From MED-G105 sp050331095 (GTDB lineage Bacteria > Pseudomonadota > Alphaproteobacteria > Caulobacterales > Parvularculaceae): a DNA stretch of 38,596 nucleotides. The notes beneath the pieces were generated by a model, which did not search any database, had not been told where the DNA came from, and worked only from the letters and a program-made list of their open reading frames with translations. Below are positions 1 through 8,145 of this stretch, one piece after another. The DNA is taken from the NCBI GenBank assembly GCA_050331095.1, contig JBHJHE010000059.1, positions 1-38,596 of the forward strand, given 5' to 3'. A program made the position numbers and the translations under genes. The first letter of the stretch is position 1; the number at the start of each line of letters is the position of its first letter.

Positions 1-1
1 G

Positions 2-664
2 GGCGGGCGCGCGGCGCCGCTCGTCTGGACGCCGACGGAGGAGGCGGCGATCGGCGGTCGCCTGATGTCGCCGGAGAGCGCGCGCCTCGTGGGCGACATC
101 CTCGAACGCGCGCCCGCGCCGCCCGGCCGCGCGCCGTCGCGCCTGTCCGCCGCGGGGCCGCGCGTCGCCTTCAAGACGGGCACCTCCTACGGGCGGCGCG
201 ACGCCTGGGCGGCGGGCTACGCCGGCGACGTCGCCGTCGCCGTCTGGGCAGGGCGCGCCGACGGCGCTGCGCGGCCCGGCGCCACGGGCCGCCGCGACGC
301 TGCGCCGTTGCTCTTTGAGCTGATCGATCTCGCGGCGACGCCGACGGACCTGGCGCCGACGCGGTCCGATCGGCCGAACGCCGCCCGGCGCGCACGACCG
401 TCGCCGGCGCGTCCGCTGGCGATCGCGTTTCCGGCGAACGGGGCGGAGATCGCGCTCGCCGACCGCGGCGTGCGCCTCGCGGCGGCCGGCGGCGACGGCG
501 CGCCGCGGTGGTACGTAGACGGAAAGCCGGTGGCCGCGGCGAACGTCTGGCGGCCGTCGGCGCCCGGTCATTACCGCATCGACGCGGTCGACGCGGCAGG
601 GGCGACGGCGACGGCGCTTGTGCGCGTGCGCGAAGGGTTCGGGCCGTTCGGCGATGGCGGCTGA
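2..664 (+). CDS. pbpC: Penicillin-binding protein 1C, C-terminal part (5' truncated by window edge)
   Basis: The open frame enters from the left edge, so the N-terminal transglycosylase and most of the transpeptidase domain are outside the window. What remains begins in the transpeptidase domain and carries the third penicillin-binding motif in FKTGTSYGRRDAW (KTGT about 58 residues into the visible part). The following GYAGDVAVAVWAGRADG matches the PbpC pattern, in which the enzyme polymerises and crosslinks peptidoglycan in the periplasm. The last 90 or so residues form a small beta-rich domain of the type found at the C-terminus of PbpC. The stop overlaps the start of the next gene by 11 bases, so the two are probably co-transcribed. 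Family assignment is firm; activity cannot be judged from a fragment. Confidence 0.85.
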   Translation, partial: GGRAAPLVWTPTEEAAIGGRLMSPESARLVGDILERAPAPPGRAPSRLSAAGPRVAFKTGTSYGRRDAWAAGYAGDVAVAVWAGRADGAARPGATGRRDAAPLLFELIDLAATPTDLAPTRSDRPNAARRARPSPARPLAIAFPANGAEIALADRGVRLAAAGGDGAPRWYVDGKPVAAANVWRPSAPGHYRIDAVDAAGATATALVRVREGFGPFGDGG

Positions 665-1409
665 CGGCCTGACGCGGCGCGCTCTGGCGCTCGGCCTCGC
701 CTTGGCGCCGTTCCGGGCGTCTGGCGCGCCGGAGGTCCTCTCGGGCCGGGAGGCGACAGTCGACGGCCGCCGCATTCTCCTCGCCGACATATTGACGCCA
801 ACGGAAGGTCCGTACGCCAAAAAATCTTCGGACGCTCTCGCTGCGGCGCTCGTCGAACCCGTCGACGTCGCGCCGCTGTCGACGGACCGCTGGGGGCGCA
901 CGCTCGCCCGTGCGACCCGGCGTCGGGACGGGGCTTCGATCGCGCAACTGATCCTCGCGGCCGGCCTCGCGCGGGTGCGCCCCGAAACGGACGACCGCGT
1001 CGAAATCGGCGCCTACCTGCGCGTCGAGGCGGCCGCGCGCGGGGCGGGGCGGGGGCTTTGGGGGTCGCCGGACCATCGCGTCTTCAACGCCAACGCCGGC
1101 TACGCGCCCGTGGGCGCGTTCGCCCTCGTCGCAGGCGAGATCCGCAGCGCCGCGGCGCGGCGATCGCGGCTCTATCTCAATTTCGGCGAGGACTACCGGA
1201 CCGACGTCACCGCGAGCGCGATGGCCCGCGCGGCGCGGCGCTGGCCGGAGTTCGAGTACGCCGCCGAAGCGGGCGCCTCGCGCGAGGCGTGGGCGGCCGC
1301 TGTTTCCGGCTTCGCGGGCCGGCGCATCCGCGTGCGCGGCTACGTCGCCTGGATCAACGGCCCGTCGATCGACCTAACGCACCCGGATCAAGCGCAGTGG
1401 CTTGATTAG
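654..1409 (+). CDS. Thermonuclease (SNase-like) family protein, probably exported
   Basis: A 251-residue protein starting at an ATG inside the end of pbpC. An earlier in-frame start at 618 would overlap pbpC more and lacks a good leader. The N-terminus has a twin-arginine pair followed by a hydrophobic stretch (LTRRALALGLALAP), suggesting export. The SNase-like fold is recognisable by RRILLADILTP, DRWGRTLARA and IAQLILAAGLARV. A second half (from about residue 150) contains a pattern like RLYLNFGEDYRTD, seen in related alphaproteobacterial proteins. In staphylococcal nuclease the segment after the first strand is DTPE with a catalytic Glu; here it reads LTPTEG, so that Glu is shifted or lost, while the two arginine positions appear kept. 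Nuclease activity is therefore uncertain. The stop overlaps the convergent carD stop by 4 bases. Confidence 0.75.
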   Translation: MAADGLTRRALALGLALAPFRASGAPEVLSGREATVDGRRILLADILTPTEGPYAKKSSDALAAALVEPVDVAPLSTDRWGRTLARATRRRDGASIAQLILAAGLARVRPETDDRVEIGAYLRVEAAARGAGRGLWGSPDHRVFNANAGYAPVGAFALVAGEIRSAAARRSRLYLNFGEDYRTDVTASAMARAARRWPEFEYAAEAGASREAWAAAVSGFAGRRIRVRGYVAWINGPSIDLTHPDQAQWLD

Positions 1410-2599
1410 GCCGCTTTCTTCTCCTGGAGAGAGGCGTCAAGCTCCGCGATCGCGGCGGCGAGATCGACTTTGCGAACCGCCGCCACCTCGCGCGCGAGCC
1501 GGTCGATCGCCTGTTCGAACAATTGGCGTTCGGAATAGCTCTGCTCCGGCTGGTCGGCGGCGCGATAAAGATCGCGGACGACCTCCGCGACGGAGATGAT
1601 GTCTCCGGAATTGATCTTGGCGTCGTACTCCTGCGCGCGACGGCTCCACATGGTGCGTTTGATCCGCGCCCGGCCCGACAGGGTCTCCACCGCCTTCGCG
1701 ATCATCGACGGCTCGGAGAGAGGGCGCATCCCGACGCTGACGGCCTTCGCCGTCGGCACGCGGAGCTTCATCTTCTCCTGCTCGAAGACGATGACGAAAA
1801 GTTCGTTCGTGATCCCGGCGATGATCTGTTTCTCGATCGAGACGATCTTGCCGACGCCGTGGGCCGGGTAAACGATGTGGTCGTTGACCTTGTAGGCCTG
1901 TTTCGCCTCTTTCGACGCAGCCGAGGGCTTGGCCGGTTTGTCTTCGGCGAGCGTCGGCGACGCGCCCGCTTCGCGCATCGCGGTGGGAAGGATCGTCGGC
2001 TCGCTCGGGGCGGAGCGCGGCTTCTGGCCCACCATCAACTTTTTGCGCTCGTCCACTTTCGCTCCGCCTGCGGCTTTCTTGTCCGCGCTCGATTTCGCAG
2101 CGGCTTTAGCCTCCGCTGATTCCAGCTTCGCCGCAGCCGCGGGCGGCGTTTTCTTGGCCGCAGCCTTTTGGGGGCCCGTCTTCTTGACGCCCGTCTTCGC
2201 TGGCGACGCCTTCTTCTCGGCGGTTTTTTTGGCCGCGGTCTTCTTGGCCGCCGGCTTTTCCGCCGCTTTCTTCGCCGCGGGGCTGGCGGCGGCGGACTTC
2301 TTCACCGCCGTTTTCGTCGCCGTCTTGGCCGCGGCTTTCGCCGGCGCTTTCTTCGCGGCAGGCTTCGCCGCGGCGGTCTTCGCAGAGAGCGCTTTTTTCG
2401 CGGCGGGCTTCGCAGCGCGCGCAGCGGGTTTCGCGGCGCTCGGTTTCGTCGAACGCGGCTTCGCCCCGCCGGCGGCCGACTTCGCAGCGGCGCGGCGCGG
2501 CGCGGCCGCTTTCTTCTTTGCGGGCGCTTTGGCGGCGGACTTCGCCGTCGTTGCGGTTTTTTTCGCGGGCGCTTTTTTCGCCGGTTTCGTCGTCGCCAT
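1406..2599 (-). CDS. carD: CarD/CdnL-family transcription regulator with long histone H1-like N-terminal tail
   Basis: A 397-residue protein. Residues from about 233 to the end form a complete CarD/CdnL domain: YKVNDHIVYPAHGVGKI, FEQEKMKLRVP, then the helical part with RTMWSRRAQEYDAKINSGD. This family binds the RNA polymerase beta subunit and stabilises open promoter complexes, notably at rRNA promoters. Residues 2 to about 190 are almost entirely Lys, Ala, Pro and Thr, with repeated KKA, AKK and PAAKK units like eukaryotic histone H1 tails, and probably bind DNA non-specifically. The start at MATTKPAKK is preferred because the seven residues before it (from 2620) do not resemble the family. 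It lies downstream of fdxA on the same strand, a neighbourhood common in alphaproteobacteria. Regulatory function is inferred from the family; the tail function is inference. Confidence 0.9.
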   Translation of the reverse strand: MATTKPAKKAPAKKTATTAKSAAKAPAKKKAAAPRRAAAKSAAGGAKPRSTKPSAAKPAARAAKPAAKKALSAKTAAAKPAAKKAPAKAAAKTATKTAVKKSAAASPAAKKAAEKPAAKKTAAKKTAEKKASPAKTGVKKTGPQKAAAKKTPPAAAAKLESAEAKAAAKSSADKKAAGGAKVDERKKLMVGQKPRSAPSEPTILPTAMREAGASPTLAEDKPAKPSAASKEAKQAYKVNDHIVYPAHGVGKIVSIEKQIIAGITNELFVIVFEQEKMKLRVPTAKAVSVGMRPLSEPSMIAKAVETLSGRARIKRTMWSRRAQEYDAKINSGDIISVAEVVRDLYRAADQPEQSYSERQLFEQAIDRLAREVAAVRKVDLAAAIAELDASLQEKKAA

Positions 2600-2933
2600 C
2601 ACAATGTCTCTCAAGCGCAAATCCTAGGGTGCGAATGCCAACGCCGTCGTGGCCGCCAAGAAACTGCGGCCGGCGGACGTCAGCGCATCAACGAGGAACG
2701 CGTAATATCGGGGCGAGGCGTACGTCGCGAAATCAACCGCCGCGGACGTCGCCGCGACCGCCGCCGATGGCGACGTCAGGGTTGTTTTCGCGCGCACTCG
2801 CTCACGGCTCCTCGTCGCCGGCGTTCACAACGCCCGCGTGATCCCACCGTCCACGCGTCACTAAACAGATTTGTAACACAAAAAACGCGCGAGCGCCATG
2901 CCGCAGCGCAATCTGGCGTCGCGTCGGCCGGCG
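2600..2933. other. Intergenic region between carD and fdxA (334 bases)
   Basis: No convincing gene is visible. The part next to fdxA holds a terminator-like hairpin with a T-run (separate entry). The rest must contain the carD promoter and 5' leader, but no clear -35/-10 pair stands out. A somewhat AT-richer patch around 2862-2886 is the best place for it. Confidence 0.5.
2880..2923 (-). terminator. Candidate intrinsic terminator after fdxA
   Basis: Read on the minus strand just after the fdxA stop: the arms CGCG-a-CGCCA and TGGCG-ct-CGCG can pair around a 15-base loop, followed two bases later by six T residues. This would separate fdxA transcription from carD. The internal loop weakens the stem, so the call is moderate. 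Confidence 0.45.
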
Positions 2934-3272
2934 TCACGAGCCGGCGCCTGGCTCGGGGCTGAAGTACTTCTCCAGCTTTCCCTCTTCCTCGACGAGCGCG
3001 TCGGCATTCTCCATCGGCTCGATCTTCTGGGTGATGTTGGGCCACGCGGCGGCGTATTTGGCGTTCAACTCGACCCACTTGCCGTCCTTGTCGTCGGTGT
3101 CGGGCAGGATCGCCTCGGCCGGGCACTCCGGCTCGCAGACGCCGCAGTCGATGCACTCGTCCGGATGGATGACGAGCATGTTCTCACCTTCGTAAAAGCA
3201 GTCGACGGGGCACACCTCGACGCAATCGGTGTATTTGCATTTGATGCAGGCTTCGGTGACGACGTACGTCAT
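2934..3272 (-). CDS. fdxA: 7Fe ferredoxin FdxA
   Basis: A 112-residue ferredoxin with the two cysteine clusters of the FdxA (3Fe-4S plus 4Fe-4S) type: CIKCKYTDCVEVCPVDCFY near the N-terminus and CIDCGVCEPECPAEAI around residues 40-55. It carries out low-potential electron transfer in the cytoplasm; the partner is not known from sequence. The length and the acidic, helical C-terminal extension match alphaproteobacterial FdxA. A GGAG Shine-Dalgarno lies about 10 bases before the ATG. It sits between the TerB-like gene and carD, the usual alphaproteobacterial neighbourhood. Confidence 0.95.
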   Translation of the reverse strand: MTYVVTEACIKCKYTDCVEVCPVDCFYEGENMLVIHPDECIDCGVCEPECPAEAILPDTDDKDGKWVELNAKYAAAWPNITQKIEPMENADALVEEEGKLEKYFSPEPGAGS

Positions 3273-3391
3273 CTCACGGCGCTCCTTCGACTTGCCTGAG
3301 ATTTCCCCCTGAATCCGCCGAAGACGACGGGTTCGGGGCCGTTACTGCGCTGCGGCGCGCGCGAGCGCAAGCGTCGGCGCGTCGCGACGCG

Positions 3392-3838
3392 CTACGCGCG
3401 CTCCGCCTCGACGCGCTGGCGCGCCCGGCCGCTGTCGCGATCCTCGACATAAATAAGGCCGCAAACCCGCCGGATGAGGGCGTCCTCGTGGGGCGATCGG
3501 ACCTCGTCGCTCACGACGAGCCGCCACATCGTCTCGATCAGCCGCACGCGGTCGTCGTACGAGGTCTGCTTTACGATCTTGGTGAAGCGGTGAAGATCGC
3601 GGGCGTCGGTCTGCGCCGCGTCGGCCTCGGCGCGCAGGGCCGCCGCCGCGTCGGCGTCCAGGTCGAAGCGCGCGGCGAGGGCGCGCTCGATCAGCCGGCG
3701 CTCGGCGTCGGTGTATTCCTCGTCGCTGCGCGCAGCCTCGACGAGGAGCGCGGCGACGGCGAGGCGAGGGTCTCCCGCTTCCTCAGCCTCGTCGGGCGCG
3801 GCGCCGGTCTGAAAAACCTTCTTCAATCGATCAAACAT
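3392..3838 (-). CDS. TerB-like (tellurite-resistance-fold) protein
   Basis: A 148-residue, all-helical acidic protein starting MFDRLKKVF. The segments LAVAALLVEAARSDEEYTDAERRLIERAL and VRLIETMWRLVVSDEVRSPHEDALIRRV are two repeats of the TerB-type helical fold, each with an acidic SD/SDE turn that in TerB binds metal. Despite the name, most chromosomal members have no shown role in tellurite resistance. The start is set by an 8-base overlap with the end of the S4 gene upstream, which implies translational coupling. No signal peptide or membrane segment is visible. Confidence 0.8.
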   Translation of the reverse strand: MFDRLKKVFQTGAAPDEAEEAGDPRLAVAALLVEAARSDEEYTDAERRLIERALAARFDLDADAAAALRAEADAAQTDARDLHRFTKIVKQTSYDDRVRLIETMWRLVVSDEVRSPHEDALIRRVCGLIYVEDRDSGRARQRVEAERA

Positions 3839-4283
3839 CTTCCCTCGTCTCGCTAAGTTCCTCCCGCCAGGCGTCGAGCGCGCGGCGGTCCTTCTTCGTA
3901 GGGCGTCCCGCCCCCGGCGCCCTGCCGGAGGATGGCGGACGCCGCGCGGCGGGCCGCGGTTCGGCCGGGGGCGACCGGTCGACATAGAGCGTGCGCGCCT
4001 CCGGGGCCGGGCCGCGCCGGCTGGCGCACCGCTCGACTTCGACGACGAACAGACGCGCGCCCACAGCGAACGAAACGGCGTCGCGCGGCCGAACGAGGAA
4101 GCTCGGCTTGCCGATGCGCGTCGTGTCGCCGCCACGGGTCACGCGCACGCCTCCCTCGACGACGAACTTGGCGGCGAGGCTGCGGGTTTTGAAGAACCGC
4201 GCGCACCACAACCATTTGTCGATCCGCTGGGCGGCGTCGCCCGCGGGCGCGTCGACCGGCGCCGTCACGGCCCGGTCGTTCAC
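3831..4283 (-). CDS. S4-domain RNA-binding protein (Hsp15/HslR-like)
   Basis: A 150-residue protein with an S4 RNA-binding domain at about residues 19-70: QRIDKWLWCARFFKTRSLA, then VRVTRGGDTTRIGKPSFLVRPRD. It resembles Hsp15, which binds stalled 50S subunits carrying nascent chains. The C-terminal third is rich in Arg, Pro and Lys and probably also contacts RNA. The start is GTG, and its GTGA overlap with the stop of the upstream frame (4280-4282) shows tight coupling to the helicase tail. Its pairing with the helicase is a recurring alphaproteobacterial arrangement and suggests a shared role in RNA or ribosome metabolism. Confidence 0.85.
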   Translation of the reverse strand: MNDRAVTAPVDAPAGDAAQRIDKWLWCARFFKTRSLAAKFVVEGGVRVTRGGDTTRIGKPSFLVRPRDAVSFAVGARLFVVEVERCASRRGPAPEARTLYVDRSPPAEPRPAARRPPSSGRAPGAGRPTKKDRRALDAWREELSETREDV

Positions 4284-4906
4284 GAACGCTCGGTCTCGTC
4301 GCTCGGCGGCGCAGCGTCGGCGGCGGGCGCAGACGTCTCGTCCGAGGACTTCTCCGCTTCGCCGCCGGACTTGAGCGTGGCGAGCACCGCGAAAGGCGAA
4401 TTCGGATCGGGCTCGCGCGTGCGCCGCGCCCCATAGCCGCTACTGCGGTTCGGCGGCGCGCCGCGGCCGCCGTCGCGTTTCGCGTCGCCGCCGCGCCGGG
4501 GTTTGCGGTCCTTGCCTTGCGGACGCTCGCCGCGGCGGCCCGGCTTCGCGCCGCGGTCGTCCTCGCGCCGGCCGCCCCGTTTTTGCGGCGTCGGCCGCGA
4601 CGTCTGGCGCGGCGCCATGCGCCAGACCTCGACCTCCACGGTCTCGGTTTCGACCGTCTCGGTCCTTCGGGCCCCCGTCTCTGTCGACGTCATCTCTGTC
4701 GAGGCCGTCTCTGGCGACGTCGTGTTCGTCGGCGCTGCGGCCTCTGCGGCCGCCTCGGGAGCGGGGTCGGGCGCCGCGGCCGGTTCGGGCGGCGTCTCCG
4801 CGCCGGGTTCGGCGTTGGCTTAAGCGGCGTCGGCCAGGGCGGCGTCGGGCGGGGCGGCGTCGTTCGGGGCCGCGTCGGGCGCCGGCGCTGCTTCGGCGGC
4901 GGCGCT
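4280..4906 (-). pseudogene. Detached C-terminal tail of the helicase, behind two in-frame TAA codons
   Basis: This stretch is in the same reading frame as the helicase upstream. After the helicase TAA at 4907-4909 the frame continues with 28 Ala/Pro/Asp/Glu-rich codons, meets a second TAA at 4820-4822, then runs open to 4280. The first ATG after that is at 4693 and would give a 137-residue basic protein. Its content (VEVEVWR, a long Arg/Gly/Lys-rich section, and an end like PNSPFAVLATLK) matches my recollection of the normal C-terminus of alphaproteobacterial helicases of this family. It ends in a 4-base overlap with the S4 gene. It may be a pseudogenised tail, a separately translated peptide, or an effect of sequence errors. 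Confidence 0.6.
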
Positions 4907-7582
4907 TTAAGGCGTGTCTGCGGCTTGAGGCGGTGTCGTCGGCGTTGCCGGCGTTGGCGGCGTCGGCGCTTTCGGCCGCGTGCGCGTTGCGGTCTGCTTG
5001 CGATAGCCGAGGGAGCGCAACACCGCCTCGAAGTCCTCGCCGGAGCTGCCGATCAGCGACATCATGTGTTGCGTCGCTTCGAAGCCGTCGCGGTTCTGCG
5101 GCTCGTTGCGCGCGGCGCGGATCTGCATCGCGAGCCGCTCCAGCATGTCGATGCGCACCGCCCGGGCGCCGGAGGGCCGGTAGCCCGAAGCGTAGTAATA
5201 GGCGTGCGGCAGGTCCTCATTGAGCGGGATCGAGACAAGGCCCGCCTTCGGCGGCTCGAACGCCGTCGGGTCGCGGTCCGTCCACAACGCCCAGAGCATC
5301 GTCGCCAGGCGCGCCGGCGCGGGCTTCAGCAAGGCGGGCATGTGCAGGGTGTACTCGCCGAAGCGCACCCCGAGGCGGCGCAGCTTTGCGCGCTCGTCCT
5401 GCGGGAGCTGCTTCAACTCCCCGGCGATGGGCGCGCGCGACATGGCGCCGAAATTCTCCACGAGCCGGAACGCGACGCCGCGGGCGAGGCCCGACAGTCC
5501 GTCATCGGATTTCTTCGGCGGGGCGTTGGCGGCCGCCTCCGCCGCCTCGCCCTCCGCCGCCTCGCCCTCGGCCGCCTCGCCCTCGACCTGCGAACCCGCC
5601 GTCGCGTTGGGCGCCGGCGTCGGCGCGTCGGCGGCGGCTTTGAGCTTCAGAAGATCCCCAAGAAGGCTCTCGACGCGGTTGGCGAGGAAGTCGCGCACGC
5701 GGTCATGCACCCGACCGCGCAGGCTCGGCGAAATCGCGTCGAGGCCGCGCAGGCGCAAATCGGGGCGAAACGGGCCAGGCCCTTTCGCCAGGCGCGCCAA
5801 CGACGTCTCGCGCCACCAGATGACGCCGTCATCGTCGAGGCGCAGCTCCTCCGGCCCGGCGTTCGCCAGCGCCGCGGCGCGGGCCGCGAGCACCGGCGCG
5901 AGCGCGCGCTCGGCGGCGGCGCGCACGGGCCGCGCCTCGGCGCCCCGCGCCCGGGGGTCGATGATGAACTCGAATCCGAGAAGTCGGCCGACGAACTGGC
6001 CTTCCACGATCACGTCTCCGTCTGGCGTAACGCCCGCTAGCAAGGGCGCGTCGTCCCGTAACTTTTTCACCAACACGGACGTGCGCCGGTCGACGAACCG
6101 CTGCGTCAGCTTCTCGTGCAGCGCGTCCGACAGGCGGTTTTCTATCGATCGGGTCTTTTCCTGCCAATAGGAGGCGTTTTCCGTCCACGCGCCGCGGTGG
6201 CTGAGATACGTCCACGTCCGCACATGCGCGATGCGGGCCGAAATCGCGTCGATGTCGCCGTCGGCGCGGTCGAGGAGGGCGACCTTCGGCGCCAGCCAGT
6301 CCTCGGCGACGCGCCCGTCGTCGATCAGCTGTTCGTACACCTCGCCGAGCAGGCGCGCGTGTTGGTCGTAGGCGGACTTTCTGAAGTCCGGGATCTGGCA
6401 GACGTCCCAGAGGAGCGCCGTCGCCGCCGTGCCGTCGGCGCGCTGGCGCACCTCCGCGTCGGCGAGGAGGCGGTCGAGGGCGAGTTCGTCCTCGCCCGGA
6501 CGCGCGCGACGCAGGAGATCGTTCGGCGGCGGCGCGGCGAGGGCGTGGCGCAACGCCGTCGGCGAGGAGAAGTTCAGACGGTCCGAACGCCATTGCAGCG
6601 CCGCGACGGGATCGAAATCGTGCTCTTCGATCGCCGTCCAGGCGTCTTCGTCGAACGGCCGGCAGTCGCCGGTGACGCCGAAGGTGCCGTCGCGGATGTG
6701 GCGGCCGGCGCGGCCGGCGATCTGGCCGAGCTCGTCCGGCCGCAAGTCGCGCGGGCGCCGGCCGTCGAATTTGCGCTTCGCCGCGAAGGCCACATGGTCG
6801 ATGTCCATGTTGAGGCCCATGCCGATGGCGTCCGTCGCCACGAGATAGTCGACGTCGCCGTTCTGGTAGAGCGCGGCCTGGGCGTTGCGCGTGCGCGGGG
6901 AAAGCGCGCCCAGCACGACCGCCGCGCCGCCGATCTGACGACGGATGAGTTCGGCGACGGCGTAGACCGTGTCGGCGGAGAACCCGACGATCGCCGACCG
7001 GCGCGGCAGGCGGGTCGCTTTCTTCGCGCCGGCGTAGGTCAGCTTCGAGAACCGCTCCTTGGCGACGACGTCGATGCGCGGGAAGAGCCGCTTCAGGATC
7101 GGGCGCATGGTCGCCGAGCCGAGGAATAGCGTCTCCTCGCGGCCGCGGGCGCTGAGGATCCGCGAGGTGAAGACGCGCCCGCGCTCGGGATCGGCGGCGA
7201 GCTGCGCCTCGTCGACGGCGAGGAAGGCGACCTCGCGCTCCAGCGGCATCGCCTCGACGGTCGCCACCCAGTAACGCGCCGTGCGCGGAACGATCTTCTC
7301 CTCGCCGGTCACGAGGGCGACGTTCGGCGCGCCGATGCGCGCGACGAGCTTATCGTAGATTTCCCGCGCGAGGAGGCGCAGGGGCAGGCCGATCATGCCC
7401 GTGGGGTGGGAGAGCATCCGCTCGATCGCGAAGAAGGTCTTGCCGGTGTTCGTCGGGCCGAGCGCGGCGCGGAGCGCGCCGTCGCCCGGGTCGACGACGG
7501 CCGCCGCGCCTGATCTCGCTGCGCCTCGTCTCGCGGCGCCTGGTTTCGCGGCGTTTGGCCCTGGCGGGGCGGATGTGGACAT
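4907..7582 (-). CDS. Suv3-like DExH-box RNA helicase
   Basis: An 891-residue superfamily 2 helicase related to mitochondrial Suv3. Visible motifs are Walker A GPTNTGKT (42-49), Walker B DEAQ (124-127), motif III SAT (156-158), and motif VI QIAGRAGR (287-294). A helical accessory region follows, then a C-terminal part ending in a Pro/Thr-rich stretch. Suv3-type enzymes unwind RNA and support degradosome-like turnover. An insert around residue 670 contains three EGEAA repeats from a 15-base tandem repeat. The frame stops at TAA inside low-complexity sequence, and the expected basic tail lies beyond it in the same frame. It is divergent from rpmB and heads the cluster leading to S4, TerB-like and fdxA. 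Confidence 0.9.
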   Translation of the reverse strand: MSTSAPPGPNAAKPGAARRGAARSGAAAVVDPGDGALRAALGPTNTGKTFFAIERMLSHPTGMIGLPLRLLAREIYDKLVARIGAPNVALVTGEEKIVPRTARYWVATVEAMPLEREVAFLAVDEAQLAADPERGRVFTSRILSARGREETLFLGSATMRPILKRLFPRIDVVAKERFSKLTYAGAKKATRLPRRSAIVGFSADTVYAVAELIRRQIGGAAVVLGALSPRTRNAQAALYQNGDVDYLVATDAIGMGLNMDIDHVAFAAKRKFDGRRPRDLRPDELGQIAGRAGRHIRDGTFGVTGDCRPFDEDAWTAIEEHDFDPVAALQWRSDRLNFSSPTALRHALAAPPPNDLLRRARPGEDELALDRLLADAEVRQRADGTAATALLWDVCQIPDFRKSAYDQHARLLGEVYEQLIDDGRVAEDWLAPKVALLDRADGDIDAISARIAHVRTWTYLSHRGAWTENASYWQEKTRSIENRLSDALHEKLTQRFVDRRTSVLVKKLRDDAPLLAGVTPDGDVIVEGQFVGRLLGFEFIIDPRARGAEARPVRAAAERALAPVLAARAAALANAGPEELRLDDDGVIWWRETSLARLAKGPGPFRPDLRLRGLDAISPSLRGRVHDRVRDFLANRVESLLGDLLKLKAAADAPTPAPNATAGSQVEGEAAEGEAAEGEAAEAAANAPPKKSDDGLSGLARGVAFRLVENFGAMSRAPIAGELKQLPQDERAKLRRLGVRFGEYTLHMPALLKPAPARLATMLWALWTDRDPTAFEPPKAGLVSIPLNEDLPHAYYYASGYRPSGARAVRIDMLERLAMQIRAARNEPQNRDGFEATQHMMSLIGSSGEDFEAVLRSLGYRKQTATRTRPKAPTPPTPATPTTPPQAADTP
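5541..5585. repeat. 15-base tandem repeat, three copies, inside the helicase gene
   Basis: Three near-identical copies of a 15-base unit (gccgcctcgccctcg on the plus strand; the first copy ends in c). They encode repeated EGEAA in the helicase. Length variation here would be in frame, so it probably adjusts an acidic linker only. Confidence 0.8.
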
Positions 7583-7798
7583 GGATCGGCGGCCTCGAAC
7601 CCTGGCGCGGGGGAGCGTCCTTAGCGCCCGTTCGACGCGCCGCCCGGCAGGCGGCGCGCGCGACGGGGGATCTTAAGGGCGGTCCGCTTGACAGACCGCG
7701 GCGCCGTCCATAACGAGCGCGGTCTCGATTTCAATTCACCGGTCTCCATACGCGCCAATGACGGCGTTCCGAAGGCCGTCGACGGAGCGACGTACAAA

Positions 7799-8077
7799 AT
7801 GGCGCGCAGGTGTGAACTGACCGGCGTCGGTCCCATGACCGGCAACAACGTCTCCCACGCGAACAATAAGACGCGTCGGCGCTTTTTGCCGAACCTGTGC
7901 GACGTCACGCTGCACAGCGACAAGCTCGGACGCAAGTTCAAGCTGCGGATCAGCGCGTCGGCCTTGCGCACGGTCGACCATGTGGGCGGGCTCGACGCCT
8001 ATCTCGCCATGGCCAAGGACGCGGCGCTCTCGCCGACGGCCTTGAAAATCAAGCGCGAACTGGCGAACGCTTCTTAA
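7799..8077 (+). CDS. rpmB: 50S ribosomal protein L28
   Basis: A 92-residue L28 with the family start MARRCELTGVGPMTGNNVSHANNKTRRRF-type pattern and KLRISASALRTVDHVGGLDAY. It is a structural protein of the large ribosomal subunit. The start is the ATG that begins the conserved N-terminus; the frame is open further upstream, but that part is not L28. A GGAG about 11 bases upstream is the likely Shine-Dalgarno. It stands alone, divergent from the helicase, with 216 bases between them that must hold both promoters. Confidence 0.97.
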   Translation: MARRCELTGVGPMTGNNVSHANNKTRRRFLPNLCDVTLHSDKLGRKFKLRISASALRTVDHVGGLDAYLAMAKDAALSPTALKIKRELANAS

Positions 8078-8145
8078 CGTTTCCCGCGGGCCGATTTTTG
8101 CAATCCTGGCGCGGGTCGACCGAGAGAACGCCCGGAGCCTGACCT

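Noticed and set aside
5541..5585. Repeat block as a CRISPR array
   Set aside because: It is a contiguous 15-base coding repeat without spacers. No CRISPR array or cas gene was seen anywhere in the window.
4517..6040. 507-codon Arg-rich open frame on the plus strand across the helicase end
   Set aside because: Composition is almost only Arg, Gly, Ala and Leu, as expected for an antisense reading of GC-rich coding DNA. It does not explain the two TAA codons.
8078..8100. CCCGCGGG followed by a T-run after rpmB as an intrinsic terminator
   Set aside because: The palindrome leaves no room for a loop, so no stable hairpin can form.
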